Below, piece after piece: positions 44,505 through 52,597 of a DNA stretch of 64,000 nt. Position 1 is the stretch's first letter, and each line of letters starts with the position of its first letter. Location: positions 248,001 through 312,000 of the forward strand of contig CBDDKM010000008.1 of the NCBI GenBank assembly GCA_965230225.1. Direction: 5' to 3'. Under the pieces are notes generated by a model. That model was not told where the DNA came from and made no database searches. It saw nothing but the letters and a program-made list of their open reading frames with translations. This DNA comes from CALSMU01 sp965230225. GTDB lineage: Bacteria > Bacteroidota > Bacteroidia > Flavobacteriales_D > Parvicellaceae. A program made the position numbers and the translations under genes.

Positions 44505-45077
44505 TTAAAAACCGTACATCCTAAAAGTCAAATTAATTCTTGGCTCCTTACTTTCTGGTTCTATTGGTACCGCGTGCTGATAGTTTTCCTGACAGTTTTC
44601 GCCCATTATTATCAATGTACCGTTGTTTACTTCAAAATCATGTTCTTGTCCGGTTTCTTTGTCTTTTAGTTTAAAGGTTCTGATGGCACCAATACTTAAT
44701 GAGGCAATAACTGAGGTATCTCCAAATGCAGGATAGTCTGAATGATATCCTACTCCATGGTTCCCATCGGGATATAGTATGGCTACACACACCCGAAATT
44801 CTTTACCGGCAAGTTGCTCTACTTTGCTTTTCAATTGGGTCATCGGCGTGCTCCACTCTTCTGCTTTTCCCCAAATAGCTTCTGGTAGTGCTTCGGTTTC
44901 TTTTAGCGATGCATCCATGAACGATAACTTATGGATTTGATACACAGGAGAATCGAAGAGTAGTTGGTCAATATGATAATCGGCGGTAAGGTGCTGAAAC
45001 AACTTATTGGCTTCTTCCTGGGATAAGAAATTGGGGATAAAGGTTAATTTGCATTTAAGGGGTGATAGGGGTGTCAT
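44505..45077 (-). CDS. AlkB-like 2-oxoglutarate/Fe(II) dioxygenase
   Basis: A 190-aa cytoplasmic dioxygenase of the AlkB family, which removes alkyl groups from DNA or RNA bases by oxidation. The iron ligands are H112 and D114 in VGYHSDYP and H168 in NYQHAVP. The 2-oxoglutarate-binding arginine is in RINLTFR (R180...R186). GTLIIMGENCQ is also typical. The family's nucleotide-lid is short. It begins 6 nt after the phosphoesterase gene and is likely co-transcribed with it. Confidence 0.92.
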   Translation of the reverse strand: MTPLSPLKCKLTFIPNFLSQEEANKLFQHLTADYHIDQLLFDSPVYQIHKLSFMDASLKETEALPEAIWGKAEEWSTPMTQLKSKVEQLAGKEFRVCVAILYPDGNHGVGYHSDYPAFGDTSVIASLSIGAIRTFKLKDKETGQEHDFEVNNGTLIIMGENCQENYQHAVPIEPESKEPRINLTFRMYGF

Positions 45078-45083
45078 GTTTAT

Positions 45084-46166
45084 TTATTGTTTATACACTT
45101 TATGATTGGTTGATGTACCATGTTGATCGGTTATTTGGAGGAGATAGATACCGGAAGACCAATCATCCAGGAATAGTTTTACTCCTGTTCTATTGTTGTA
45201 CTTACGGTTCAATAGTAGCTCTCCCTTCATTCCCCAAATTCTAACATGGTTGTTATTGGCATCATTAAATTTAACGATTATTTCGGAAGTAGTAGGATTA
45301 GGAAAGACCATTGTTTCGGGGTTAACAGGAGTAGATATTATATATTGACTCAACTCTCCAAAACAATCAATTTGATTGGTGTCCAAACACCTTATTTCGA
45401 CGTTTAACGACTTATCTTCTGCTACATTTACGATAAAGTAATTATCTCCATTCCCCTCTCCCATTCCTGTACCTAAAAGAGTTATGTTATCATAGGTATC
45501 GTACATAAAATTATCGCTCCAGGGGCCTGCACCAAAATCGCCACAGGCAAACACCACCTGATTGGGTAGAAAATGAAAAATGGGTTCTATGTGTGTCCAG
45601 AAATTATGCACTCCCGTATAACCGGTAAATGAATTGGGGTCAATGTGGCTGTATTTGTTACTGCTTTCTCTAAACAGAAATTGATGGAAGAACACGTAAA
45701 TGTTATCTACCTGAGGTGATTGAGTTTCCACCAGTTCTTTTACATACAGGTACTGCTCTCCGGATATGTTCCAATGATCTAAATTGGGATCTAACACAAT
45801 GAACAAATCATTTTTATGTACAAAGTGATAATAGGTTTCTCCATACCTACTTTCGTACAGCGGTCGGTCTTCCATGTCGTGGTTTCCAGCTGCAAAATAG
45901 AAAGGCATGTTTAAGGAATCAAGGTCCAAATCTACTGAGTCCCATTGTTGTGGAGTTGGGTTGGCTTTTACCATATCACCCAGTATCATTCCCAGTTCCA
46001 TATCGGGATGATTATTGAGGTACTCGAAATGATCTACAAACTCTGGGTTTACACCAAAATAAGAACTGGTATGCCCAGCTATAAAAAAGCTATAAGAATT
46101 CTGTCCGTGTATGGTAATGCTCCAATTACAGAGAATAGTCAAACAAATTAAGCCAAATAGATTCAA
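45084..46166 (-). CDS. Secreted metallophosphoesterase with T9SS type A sorting domain (TTG start)
   Basis: A 360-aa protein. The only plausible start is TTG at 46166, just after a -7 element; it gives the signal peptide NLFGLICLTILCNWSITIHGQ. The calcineurin-like part has GHTSSYFGVN, GDMVKANPTP, the AAGNHDMEDR metal motif, and FFHQFLF; several metal ligands are in atypical context (no GHTHxxxx at the end), so activity is not certain. The last ~75 residues are a sorting domain (VFPNPTTSEIIVKF, VRIWGMKGELL, SGIYLLQI). Substrate unknown; extracellular phosphate release is possible. Confidence 0.84.
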   Translation of the reverse strand: MNLFGLICLTILCNWSITIHGQNSYSFFIAGHTSSYFGVNPEFVDHFEYLNNHPDMELGMILGDMVKANPTPQQWDSVDLDLDSLNMPFYFAAGNHDMEDRPLYESRYGETYYHFVHKNDLFIVLDPNLDHWNISGEQYLYVKELVETQSPQVDNIYVFFHQFLFRESSNKYSHIDPNSFTGYTGVHNFWTHIEPIFHFLPNQVVFACGDFGAGPWSDNFMYDTYDNITLLGTGMGEGNGDNYFIVNVAEDKSLNVEIRCLDTNQIDCFGELSQYIISTPVNPETMVFPNPTTSEIIVKFNDANNNHVRIWGMKGELLLNRKYNNRTGVKLFLDDWSSGIYLLQITDQHGTSTNHKVYKQ

Positions 46167-46179
46167 GTAGCGTTTTTTA

Positions 46180-46187
46180 CAAAAATA
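46180..46187 (-). promoter_or_regulatory. -7 element of the phosphoesterase-AlkB-MuiA run
   Basis: TATTTTTG on the minus strand, a perfect TAnnTTTG, 13 nt before the TTG start codon at 46166. Confidence 0.5.
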
Positions 46188-46207
46188 TCAATTTTGAACT
46201 CCTGATT

Positions 46208-46876
46208 TTACTTAATCAGAGAGAAAAAACTGTCTTTGTAAGTATCTGATACCGGAATGTACTCTTTACCTATTCTAATTCTGCTTCGTTCAATGGAATC
46301 AATTTTCTGAATGGCCACCATGTAAGATTTATGCACTCTACAAACTACTTTTGGAGGAAGCAATTTTTCAAATTCTGTAAAGGATTGCAACGTCATGATC
46401 TTTCCACTGGTGGTATGAATTCTGCGATAATCCCTCATCCCTTCTATGAACAATATATCTTCGAGGTTTACCTTTTCCAGTCTGTTTTCGGTTTTAACAA
46501 ACAGGTAATTCTTCTGCTCGGGCACATTTGCCCTTGCTTTTTCTACTGCTTGAATGAACCTTTCGAGAGTATATGGTTTTAACAAGTAATCGGTAACGCT
46601 CAACTCAAATCCTTTAAGGGCATATTGATCGTAAGCTGTTGTGATAATTACCTGTGCTTCTACATTAACCGTCTCCAGCAGTTGGATACCAGACAACTCA
46701 TCCATATTGATGTCTAAAAACAAAATGTCCACCTGATTGCTTTTTAAGTATCCAATGGCTTCCAGCGCATTATCAAATTCGGCCACCAACTCTAAGTAAG
46801 GCAACTTATTGATCATACCTCTGGCTCTTTCCATCGCCAGAGGTTCGTCTTCTACAACTATGCATTTAGATATCAT
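46208..46876 (-). CDS. LytTR-family response regulator
   Basis: A 222-aa response regulator: receiver domain with the acidic pocket VVEDEP, phosphoacceptor Asp55 in LFLDINMDELSG, and Lys in LLKPY; then a LytTR DNA-binding domain (~120-222: FVKTENRLEKVNLEDILFIEGMRDYRRIHTTSGKI, VCRVHKSYMVAIQKID). It overlaps its kinase gene by 11 nt. The regulon is not visible. By family, it binds pairs of short direct repeats. Confidence 0.94.
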   Translation of the reverse strand: MISKCIVVEDEPLAMERARGMINKLPYLELVAEFDNALEAIGYLKSNQVDILFLDINMDELSGIQLLETVNVEAQVIITTAYDQYALKGFELSVTDYLLKPYTLERFIQAVEKARANVPEQKNYLFVKTENRLEKVNLEDILFIEGMRDYRRIHTTSGKIMTLQSFTEFEKLLPPKVVCRVHKSYMVAIQKIDSIERSRIRIGKEYIPVSDTYKDSFFSLIK

Positions 46877-47903
46877 GTGGCTGTATGGTTAATTGTACTT
46901 TATACACTCCGTTTGCATTTGAAATATCCAACTGATGATCAGGATACAATAAATCTAATCTTTTCTTTATCAGTTCATTCCCAATTCCTGTTTCAGATGG
47001 GGTATTGGCCGTTTGACTGATGTCGTTTTCACAAACAAATTTAATTTGATTTCCATCTTCCAACAAAAGAATTTTAATGGCTTGTTCTGCCTTTTTATTG
47101 GTAGCATGTTTAAATGCATTTTCGATAAATGGAATAAACAACATTGGTGCTATGTTCACCTTTTTGCTAGAGGTTTGAATAGTATACTCCACAAAATTTG
47201 GGTTGGCTGTTCTTATTTTCTGAAGGTTAATGTATTGTGTAAGGTAATCCAGTTCTTTTTGTAATGGAACGGAGTCACTTTTAGCATCGTACAACATGTA
47301 TCGCATTAATTGCGATAGCTGATTGAGGTAATTGGAAGCCGCTTCCTGATCTTTCTGAATCAATACATCGATGTTATTGAGGGTATTGAACAAAAAGTGT
47401 GGTTCCAACCTGGCCTTTACCAAAGCCATCTCGATTTGGTGGTTTTTGTCTTTTAGTTCCTGCTTTACTTTAATATCATCGTACCATTCTACAAACCCTT
47501 TAATGATGAGTCCAAGAACTATATTTAACGCTGCAATTACCAATATAATTATGGTAGCTCCAACGGCAGAGTTCCACCCTCCTCTAAAAAGGAATCCCCA
47601 TTCGAAAGCGACGTTTAAAAACAATTCTCCTGCTATGGTTCCTGCTACAATAAACAATAAACTTCTAAGGATCAAGCCCAGAAAATTCTTGGGTTGAAGG
47701 TATTTTTTGAAAAGGAAAAAATAGGCTCCATAAAAGGTCACCATGGATGGAATAACAGCGGTACCAATCATTAATTTGGCAAAATGCACTCCAACATCTT
47801 TGGGACCACTCATGGTGGAGACTAAAGTATAAAACAAGAGGAGTAATATGGTGTAACACCCCCAATACCCCAGATGTAATAATATGACCATTGCTTTTTT
47901 CAT
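46866..47903 (-). CDS. LytS-type sensor histidine kinase
   Basis: A 345-aa membrane kinase of the His_kinase (PF06580) family: four membrane helices (~5-30, 45-65, 75-100, 110-135), then a coiled linker and the phosphoacceptor His169 in ARLEPHFLFNTLNNIDVLI. The ATPase part has PLQKELDYLTQYINLQKIR, PMLFIPFIENAFKHA and GIGNELIKKRLDLLY. There is no periplasmic sensor domain; it may sense through the membrane part. An inverted repeat precedes the start. Confidence 0.93.
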   Translation of the reverse strand: MKKAMVILLHLGYWGCYTILLLLFYTLVSTMSGPKDVGVHFAKLMIGTAVIPSMVTFYGAYFFLFKKYLQPKNFLGLILRSLLFIVAGTIAGELFLNVAFEWGFLFRGGWNSAVGATIIILVIAALNIVLGLIIKGFVEWYDDIKVKQELKDKNHQIEMALVKARLEPHFLFNTLNNIDVLIQKDQEAASNYLNQLSQLMRYMLYDAKSDSVPLQKELDYLTQYINLQKIRTANPNFVEYTIQTSSKKVNIAPMLFIPFIENAFKHATNKKAEQAIKILLLEDGNQIKFVCENDISQTANTPSETGIGNELIKKRLDLLYPDHQLDISNANGVYKVQLTIQPHDI

Positions 47904-47909
47904 AATAAT

Positions 47910-47943
47910 TTGATTTTTTGATTAATAACAACCCAAAAATCAA
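47910..47943. repeat. Inverted repeat just upstream of the LytS/LytTR operon
   Basis: TTGATTTTT (47910-47918) and AAAAATCAA (47935-47943) are perfect 9-bp arms, 6 nt before the lytS-like ATG. It could be an mRNA hairpin controlling initiation or an operator for autoregulation. Confidence 0.45.
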
Positions 47944-48024
47944 GCTTCATTATACAGGATTCAAAAGCGATATGCACTCCTCCTATATCTCTCTGCAAAA
48001 TAGCAATTTTGTTCTGTGAAATGC

Positions 48025-48060
48025 AATTCGGGGTATCTCCTACTGGAAACACCCCGAATT
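48025..48060 (-). terminator. Long 3' hairpin after the PKD protein gene
   Basis: A 10-bp perfect stem (AATTCGGGGT/ACCCCGAATT) continues on the minus-strand RNA through GUUUCC/GGAGAU with G-U pairs to about 16 bp and an AGTA loop. It lies 25 nt after the stop. There is no T-run, so it may be a Rho-type or RNA-protecting 3' end rather than a classic intrinsic terminator. Confidence 0.6.
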
Positions 48061-48085
48061 ACTTAATAAATATGTTGGTTTCGAT

Positions 48086-49909
48086 CTACATTTTCACAAA
48101 TCGTGTGGCGTATCGAACACCTTCTTCCTGTACTTCGATCATGTACACTCCTTTTGGCAACTCAGATACTTCTACAGTTTTCTGAGTCCTTCCGGATTGC
48201 ACTAACTTTCCTTGTACTGAATAGATGAAATAATCGACGTTACTCTTAAACTCTTCCGAAATGGTTAGTTCGTTCTGAACCGGGTTCGGGTAAACCTCCA
48301 ATTGCTTATTGGTCCACTCTTCTACTCCCATTATGCAATTAACAACTACAGTATCACAATAATCACAAACGTGCCCGTTAATAGTAACTGCCGATAAACA
48401 AACCACATAACTTCCATTAGCTGTATAGGTATAGGTTGGGTTTTCATCGGTACTCATATCCCCTGTTCCAAAATCGTACATGTAGGCACCTATTGGGTCT
48501 ACAGTAGAAGTAGACAGATTGGTAAAGGTAACTACCGGACAGGCACTCATGTCGTAAGAGAACTCTGCATCACATCCCGACTGTCCAAGGCAGTTAATTA
48601 CAATGGTATCACATGTTGTATGGGTACAACCATCGACAGTAACTACGGTTAAACAAGCCAGATAAGATCCATTGGCATTATAAACATGAACAGGGTTTTG
48701 CATGGTGGAAGTTCCTCCATCTCCAAACGAATAGGTCCAGCTTACAATTGACCCGGTTCCTCCGGTTGAAAGATCCGTGAAAGACACCGTAGGGCATCCA
48801 GAATAGCTAAAGTCTGCCTGACACGTGTTTCCTCCCAAGCAATTGATGGTAATGGTATCACAATAGGTACTTGTACAACCATTGGCTGTTGTTACAGTTA
48901 AACAGGCTAAATACATACCATTAGCGGTATATACGTGCACCGGATTTTGCAAGGTGGAAGTATTTCCATCTCCAAAATCATATAACCAACTGGTTACCGC
49001 TCCCGGTGATGCGGTAGAATTATCAGTAAATGCGACCGTAGGACAACCTGCCCATGTAAACCCTGCCTGACAAGATGGGGTTAAGCAGTTTACATTGATG
49101 GTATCGCAGTAGGTACTGGTACAACCATCAGAAGTGGTTATGGTTAAGCAAGCCAAATACATCCCATTTGCACTATACGCATGCACCGGATTTTGCTGGG
49201 TAGAAGTATTTCCATCTCCAAAATCATATAACCAACTGGTTACCGACCCGGGCGAAGCTGCAGAATTATCAGTAAATGAAACCGTAGGACAACCCGTCCA
49301 GGTAAACCCTGCCTGACAAGATGGGGTTAAGCAGTTTACATTAATGGTATCGCAGTAGGTACTGGTACAACCATCCGAAGTAGTTACTGTTAAACAAGCC
49401 AAATACATTCCATCTGCACTGTAAACATGTACCGGATTTTGTTGGGTAGAAGTATTTCCATCTCCAAAGTCGTATAACCAACTGGTTACCGTTCCCGGTG
49501 ATGCTGTAGAATTATCGGTAAATGAGACCGATGGACATCCCGTCCAGCTAAAATCTGCCTGACAAGATGGGGTTGAAATACAGTTTATATTGATGGTATC
49601 ACAATAAGTACTGGTACAACCTCCAATGGTACTGATGCTCAAACAAACCATGTAGGTACCATTAGCTGCGTAAGTGTGACTAGGGTTTTGTTGTATGGAG
49701 GTGTTTCCATCGCCAAAATCGTATACCCAACCAATAACACTTCCACTAGTTGAAGAGGAACCATCGAAGAAAGAAACAGTAGGACAATTACCTAGAGTAT
49801 ACTGGAAAAAGGCCTGACATTGACCATAGGATTGTTGAACAAAGAATACTCCTAATAGGAAAGGAATAATAAAGAGGTTTTTCATGGAGAATAAATTGGT
49901 GGTTTTCAT
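48086..49909 (-). CDS. T9SS type A protein with six cysteine-rich PKD modules
   Basis: A 607-aa secreted protein. Start at 49909 fits the promoter at 49934; a start at 49885 (MKNLFIIPFLLGVFF) would also give a signal peptide. Residues 31-525 are six PKD modules of ~80 aa, each with CPxVSFTDxS, SWxYDFGDGxTSxQNPxHxY and DGCTSTYCDTIxxNC. Each module has about six cysteines, so disulphides are likely. The tail is a sorting domain (VYPNPVQNELTIS, YSVQGKLVQ, KGVYMIEVQEEG). PKD modules usually mediate surface binding; the ligand is unknown. No catalytic domain is present. Confidence 0.93.
   Translation of the reverse strand: MKTTNLFSMKNLFIIPFLLGVFFVQQSYGQCQAFFQYTLGNCPTVSFFDGSSSTSGSVIGWVYDFGDGNTSIQQNPSHTYAANGTYMVCLSISTIGGCTSTYCDTININCISTPSCQADFSWTGCPSVSFTDNSTASPGTVTSWLYDFGDGNTSTQQNPVHVYSADGMYLACLTVTTSDGCTSTYCDTINVNCLTPSCQAGFTWTGCPTVSFTDNSAASPGSVTSWLYDFGDGNTSTQQNPVHAYSANGMYLACLTITTSDGCTSTYCDTINVNCLTPSCQAGFTWAGCPTVAFTDNSTASPGAVTSWLYDFGDGNTSTLQNPVHVYTANGMYLACLTVTTANGCTSTYCDTITINCLGGNTCQADFSYSGCPTVSFTDLSTGGTGSIVSWTYSFGDGGTSTMQNPVHVYNANGSYLACLTVVTVDGCTHTTCDTIVINCLGQSGCDAEFSYDMSACPVVTFTNLSTSTVDPIGAYMYDFGTGDMSTDENPTYTYTANGSYVVCLSAVTINGHVCDYCDTVVVNCIMGVEEWTNKQLEVYPNPVQNELTISEEFKSNVDYFIYSVQGKLVQSGRTQKTVEVSELPKGVYMIEVQEEGVRYATRFVKM
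48335..49819 (-). repeat. In-frame tandem repeat region encoding six PKD modules
   Basis: Six units of roughly 235-250 nt. Units 2-4 are nearly identical in DNA (long shared stretches around 48930-49570), units 1, 5 and 6 are more diverged. This implies recent duplication or homogenisation within the gene. It is coding and has no short unique spacers, so it is not a CRISPR array. Confidence 0.88.
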
Positions 49910-49933
49910 AAGGGGTTAATTTTTACCCTATAA

Positions 49934-49941
49934 CAAAGATA
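49934..49941 (-). promoter_or_regulatory. -7 element of the PKD protein gene
   Basis: TATCTTTG on the minus strand, a perfect TAnnTTTG, 24 nt before the ATG at 49909, which favours that start over 49885. Confidence 0.55.
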
Positions 49942-49992
49942 ATGCGAATTGGTTGCCACCTAAGAAGAACTTTTTGTTCAAAATACACTCTA

Positions 49993-50565
49993 CTAAAAAT
50001 ATGGCTTTTCCTGATAGTCTTTCACCTTTTTGCCCGTGCTAAGGCTAACCCAGGTAAACCCTAAATAAAATCTTTTACCCCTTGGCCAATAGGTATAATG
50101 CCCAACCAACCCATACTCTGAAATAAAATACCCTCGATGTTCAACTTTCTTCCTACAACTTTTCTTTAATATAGATTGGTAACGCAATTCAGAAATAAAG
50201 CTACAATCTGATTTGTATTCATCTCCTACTCTTTGAAGATTGTGTTGATACACCTTTTGTTTTTGATCGAAGGAGATCCATAACTCGCTTTGAGGAACTT
50301 CGTACAACATTAAATGATACTTAGCTCTGTAATAAATTTCTATTGAGTCCTTTAGTAACAGATCATTTCCATCTACTACTTTATAATCGTGTTTAATGGT
50401 ATCTAGCTCCCAGGTATAAAACTGAACATAGTCATTGTACAGGCAATCTCCAATATGGTCCAGCAACATGGAATCTGCTTTGGCTCTGATAGCATCTATG
50501 TTTACCTGAGTCTTTGCGGATAATCCAATTAGAATAGTGAATATGATTAATAAGGACCTGGTCAT
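49993..50565 (-). CDS. Exported hypothetical protein
   Basis: A 190-aa protein with signal peptide (MTRSLLIIFTILIGLSAKTQ). The mature part is mixed helix and strand with many Tyr (YNDYVQFYTWELD, YYRAKYHLMLYEVP) and ends with a WVSLSTGKKVKDYQEKPYF segment. Two cysteine clusters are weak (DCLYND; CSFISELRYQSILKKSCRKK). I do not recognise a family. It is divergent from the tri-haem gene, 87 nt away. Confidence 0.68.
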   Translation of the reverse strand: MTRSLLIIFTILIGLSAKTQVNIDAIRAKADSMLLDHIGDCLYNDYVQFYTWELDTIKHDYKVVDGNDLLLKDSIEIYYRAKYHLMLYEVPQSELWISFDQKQKVYQHNLQRVGDEYKSDCSFISELRYQSILKKSCRKKVEHRGYFISEYGLVGHYTYWPRGKRFYLGFTWVSLSTGKKVKDYQEKPYF

Positions 50566-50652
50566 TTATCTACAAGGTATAGATAATTGGAGAAATCCAT
50601 AAAATGAAAAAGCAGAATATCAGCTTTAAAGAAGTTCCCTACCTTTAACATC

Positions 50653-51060
50653 GTGAAATTCAATCTACTTGTTTTAATAGGGACAATAACTCTTCTATTT
50701 TCTTGTGTAGAAGATGGAAAAAGTGAACTGGAGGAGTTGAAAGACCGACTGGATAAGGTGGGAGAATTTAAGGAGTACCAACCGGAAGAACCCATTGAAT
50801 TTTCGCATAAAGTACATGCAGATGTACAGGGAATTGATTGTAAGTATTGTCATAATGCACACTCAAAAACGGAGGAGGAATTGGTTTCTCACCAAGTTTG
50901 TACCGATTGCCATAAAGGAATCCCTTCTACTCCGGACACCAATAATACATGGCTTTCACACCCAAAAACATTTGGGGTTACCGACAGTATTCCTGATTCA
51001 TTTTCGCACAAAGATTTAGTACTAAATGACACGCTTACCTGTAGCCAGTGTCACTACTAA
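50653..51060 (+). CDS. Small tri-haem cytochrome c lipoprotein (GTG start)
   Basis: A 135-aa lipoprotein (lipobox LLFSC, Cys18) with three CxxCH haem-c sites: C63-H67, C83-H87 and C130-H134. The spacing and the EPIEFSHKVHADVQGIDCKYCH phrase recall the pentahaem subunit (ActA) of alternative complex III and other cytochrome c3-like proteins, but there are only three sites and the third ends at the penultimate residue. Translation must begin at GTG 50653; there is no in-frame ATG that keeps the lipobox. Likely periplasmic electron transfer; partners are not nearby. It overlaps the CAP-domain gene by 4 nt, convergent. Confidence 0.85.
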   Translation: MKFNLLVLIGTITLLFSCVEDGKSELEELKDRLDKVGEFKEYQPEEPIEFSHKVHADVQGIDCKYCHNAHSKTEEELVSHQVCTDCHKGIPSTPDTNNTWLSHPKTFGVTDSIPDSFSHKDLVLNDTLTCSQCHY

Positions 51061-52217
51061 TCGCGGTACTTTCTTCTTGCCGATATATCCTTTGTGGTTA
51101 GGCTGATAAAACGACTTAATGTAATGTTGTGCTTGTATACATCCGGGTGAGGCTCACCCCAAGCACAAAAATTATATCCATAGCTTAATCGGTACACCGC
51201 CGACTTTTTCATATCTCCCATTTCGAATAAATACCCATCTCGCAAAAAGCTAATGACATTAAAATAAGAAATGGTGGGTTGGATATACAAATTGGGGGCA
51301 TCTGACGGAAAATAGCTAGAGAATTTCCCTCCAATCATAAAGTTCAGCCATCCGGTACCTGAACCGTACCCAAGGTAGCCACTTACTGCCTGAGAATTGT
51401 TCCCCATTACTCCATACTGATAATTCAAATCCACCATCATATTGGTGGTTTCCAAATGGCTTACAAAAGTAGCCGCTCCCAGATTAACCATTGGCTTATC
51501 TGAAATTTGAGATACTTCAAGGTTTAACCCGTATTGAGTAATATCCGGCCTTTGATGAAAGATAAAATCAATCCATTTAGCAGAAGAAAAATCAAACACA
51601 CTGTTGATTCCATATCTCCAGTGTAAAAAACGGCCTCCTCCTACTCTCGAAAAATCCGGTTCTAATATGTTTTCTCTATGCCCTAAAGATCTTACGTCTC
51701 TATCAATTATTAAAAACAAGGTGGTATTTAGTCCACTAAAAGCACCATACATGCAATTTTCTCCCACCATATTTCCATAGCTAAATGGTTGAGTCAACGC
51801 TAACCTAAAATCAAATGCCTGATGACCATCTGTACCAGCAAAACCGGAATAAATAGAATGGATTACCGATGCACCCCATAAATTCATGGATGGCCTTAAA
51901 GGATCCATTGGGCGTTGTTTATTCAAGGTTTCTATAAGTGATGTTTCGTAGAAGGTTTTTTCTTCGATGGGTTCGATGTAGACTTCCGAAAACTTACTTC
52001 CATACATTCGGGCCAGGTTCATGAATCGAATGGATTGTTTCATTTGTCGGCTCATAAAAATGGCAAAACGAGCTGTATTGGCCGAACGCCATTCTTTACC
52101 GGTCCATTCCGTTCTACCATTTCTTTTATAATCGGGAAGGTCCTGTGCTTTAACTCCAAAAGTGTTAACTACAATAAGGGGCAACAAAATCAATCTAATC
52201 AACTTCTCTTTTTTCAT
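51057..52217 (-). CDS. CAP (SCP/PR-1-like) domain protein with a C-terminal barrel-like region
   Basis: A 386-aa exported protein: signal peptide (ends VKAQ), a CAP-like domain (~60-200) with ASVIHSIYSGFAGTDGHQAFDFR, MVGENCMYG and the family signature SLGHRENILEPDFSRVGGG. About 185 further residues with alternating aromatic strands (MVDLNYQYGVMG, GWLNFMIGGKFSSYF, YRLSYGYNFCAWG) suggest an outer-membrane barrel or barrel-like domain. CAP domains bind lipids or peptidoglycan or act as proteases in some lineages; the conserved His/Glu cavity residues are partly present. The role here is unknown. Confidence 0.78.
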   Translation of the reverse strand: MKKEKLIRLILLPLIVVNTFGVKAQDLPDYKRNGRTEWTGKEWRSANTARFAIFMSRQMKQSIRFMNLARMYGSKFSEVYIEPIEEKTFYETSLIETLNKQRPMDPLRPSMNLWGASVIHSIYSGFAGTDGHQAFDFRLALTQPFSYGNMVGENCMYGAFSGLNTTLFLIIDRDVRSLGHRENILEPDFSRVGGGRFLHWRYGINSVFDFSSAKWIDFIFHQRPDITQYGLNLEVSQISDKPMVNLGAATFVSHLETTNMMVDLNYQYGVMGNNSQAVSGYLGYGSGTGWLNFMIGGKFSSYFPSDAPNLYIQPTISYFNVISFLRDGYLFEMGDMKKSAVYRLSYGYNFCAWGEPHPDVYKHNITLSRFISLTTKDISARRKYRD

Positions 52218-52253
52218 CGTGGGGCATTCAATGTTTCAGACAATAATTGATAT

Positions 52254-52562
52254 TTACGATTTGGTTACAGATTGATTTCTTAATTGATACCAGGTGGTAA
52301 ATTGCTTTTCTCCTTGCTCATTCAAGGTGTAGTCAATATCAATCATGGGAGTCTTTACGGGTCCAAGAGCCTTTACCATTTCTTCAGCTTCTGGTGTTAA
52401 GTTATTCATGAACTCGTTTACTTTATTTACCATTACCTCATGCAAACACTTTTGACAATAACATCCTCTGTTGGGTGTTACCGACATGATTGGTGGATAG
52501 GCATTGCACCAGCAATTTCCTCCACATTCGAATTGAACGTTGCACTCCGGACAGGTTTTCAT
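52254..52562 (-). CDS. Cysteine-rich CWC family protein
   Basis: A 102-aa cytoplasmic protein if started at ATG 52562; the longer frame from 52577 adds MRGVE only. N-terminal zinc-type motif KTCPECNVQFECGGNCWCNAYPP, then RGCYCQKCLHE, which match the cysteine-rich CWC family. The rest is a mostly helical tail. At least eight cysteines could bind one or two metals. No function is known for the family. It is the last gene of a minus-strand run after the GME-fold gene. Confidence 0.82.
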   Translation of the reverse strand: MKTCPECNVQFECGGNCWCNAYPPIMSVTPNRGCYCQKCLHEVMVNKVNEFMNNLTPEAEEMVKALGPVKTPMIDIDYTLNEQGEKQFTTWYQLRNQSVTKS

Positions 52563-52597
52563 TTCTACTCCTCTCATCGTAAATACGAAGGTATTAT

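Noticed and set aside
47940..47960. TATAAT-like sequence upstream of the LytS gene
   Set aside because: Sigma70-type boxes are not the Bacteroidota promoter type, and the other promoters in the window use TAnnTTTG.
48335..49819. Regular repeats that might suggest a CRISPR array
   Set aside because: Units are ~240 nt, in frame and encode PKD modules; there are no short repeats with unique spacers.
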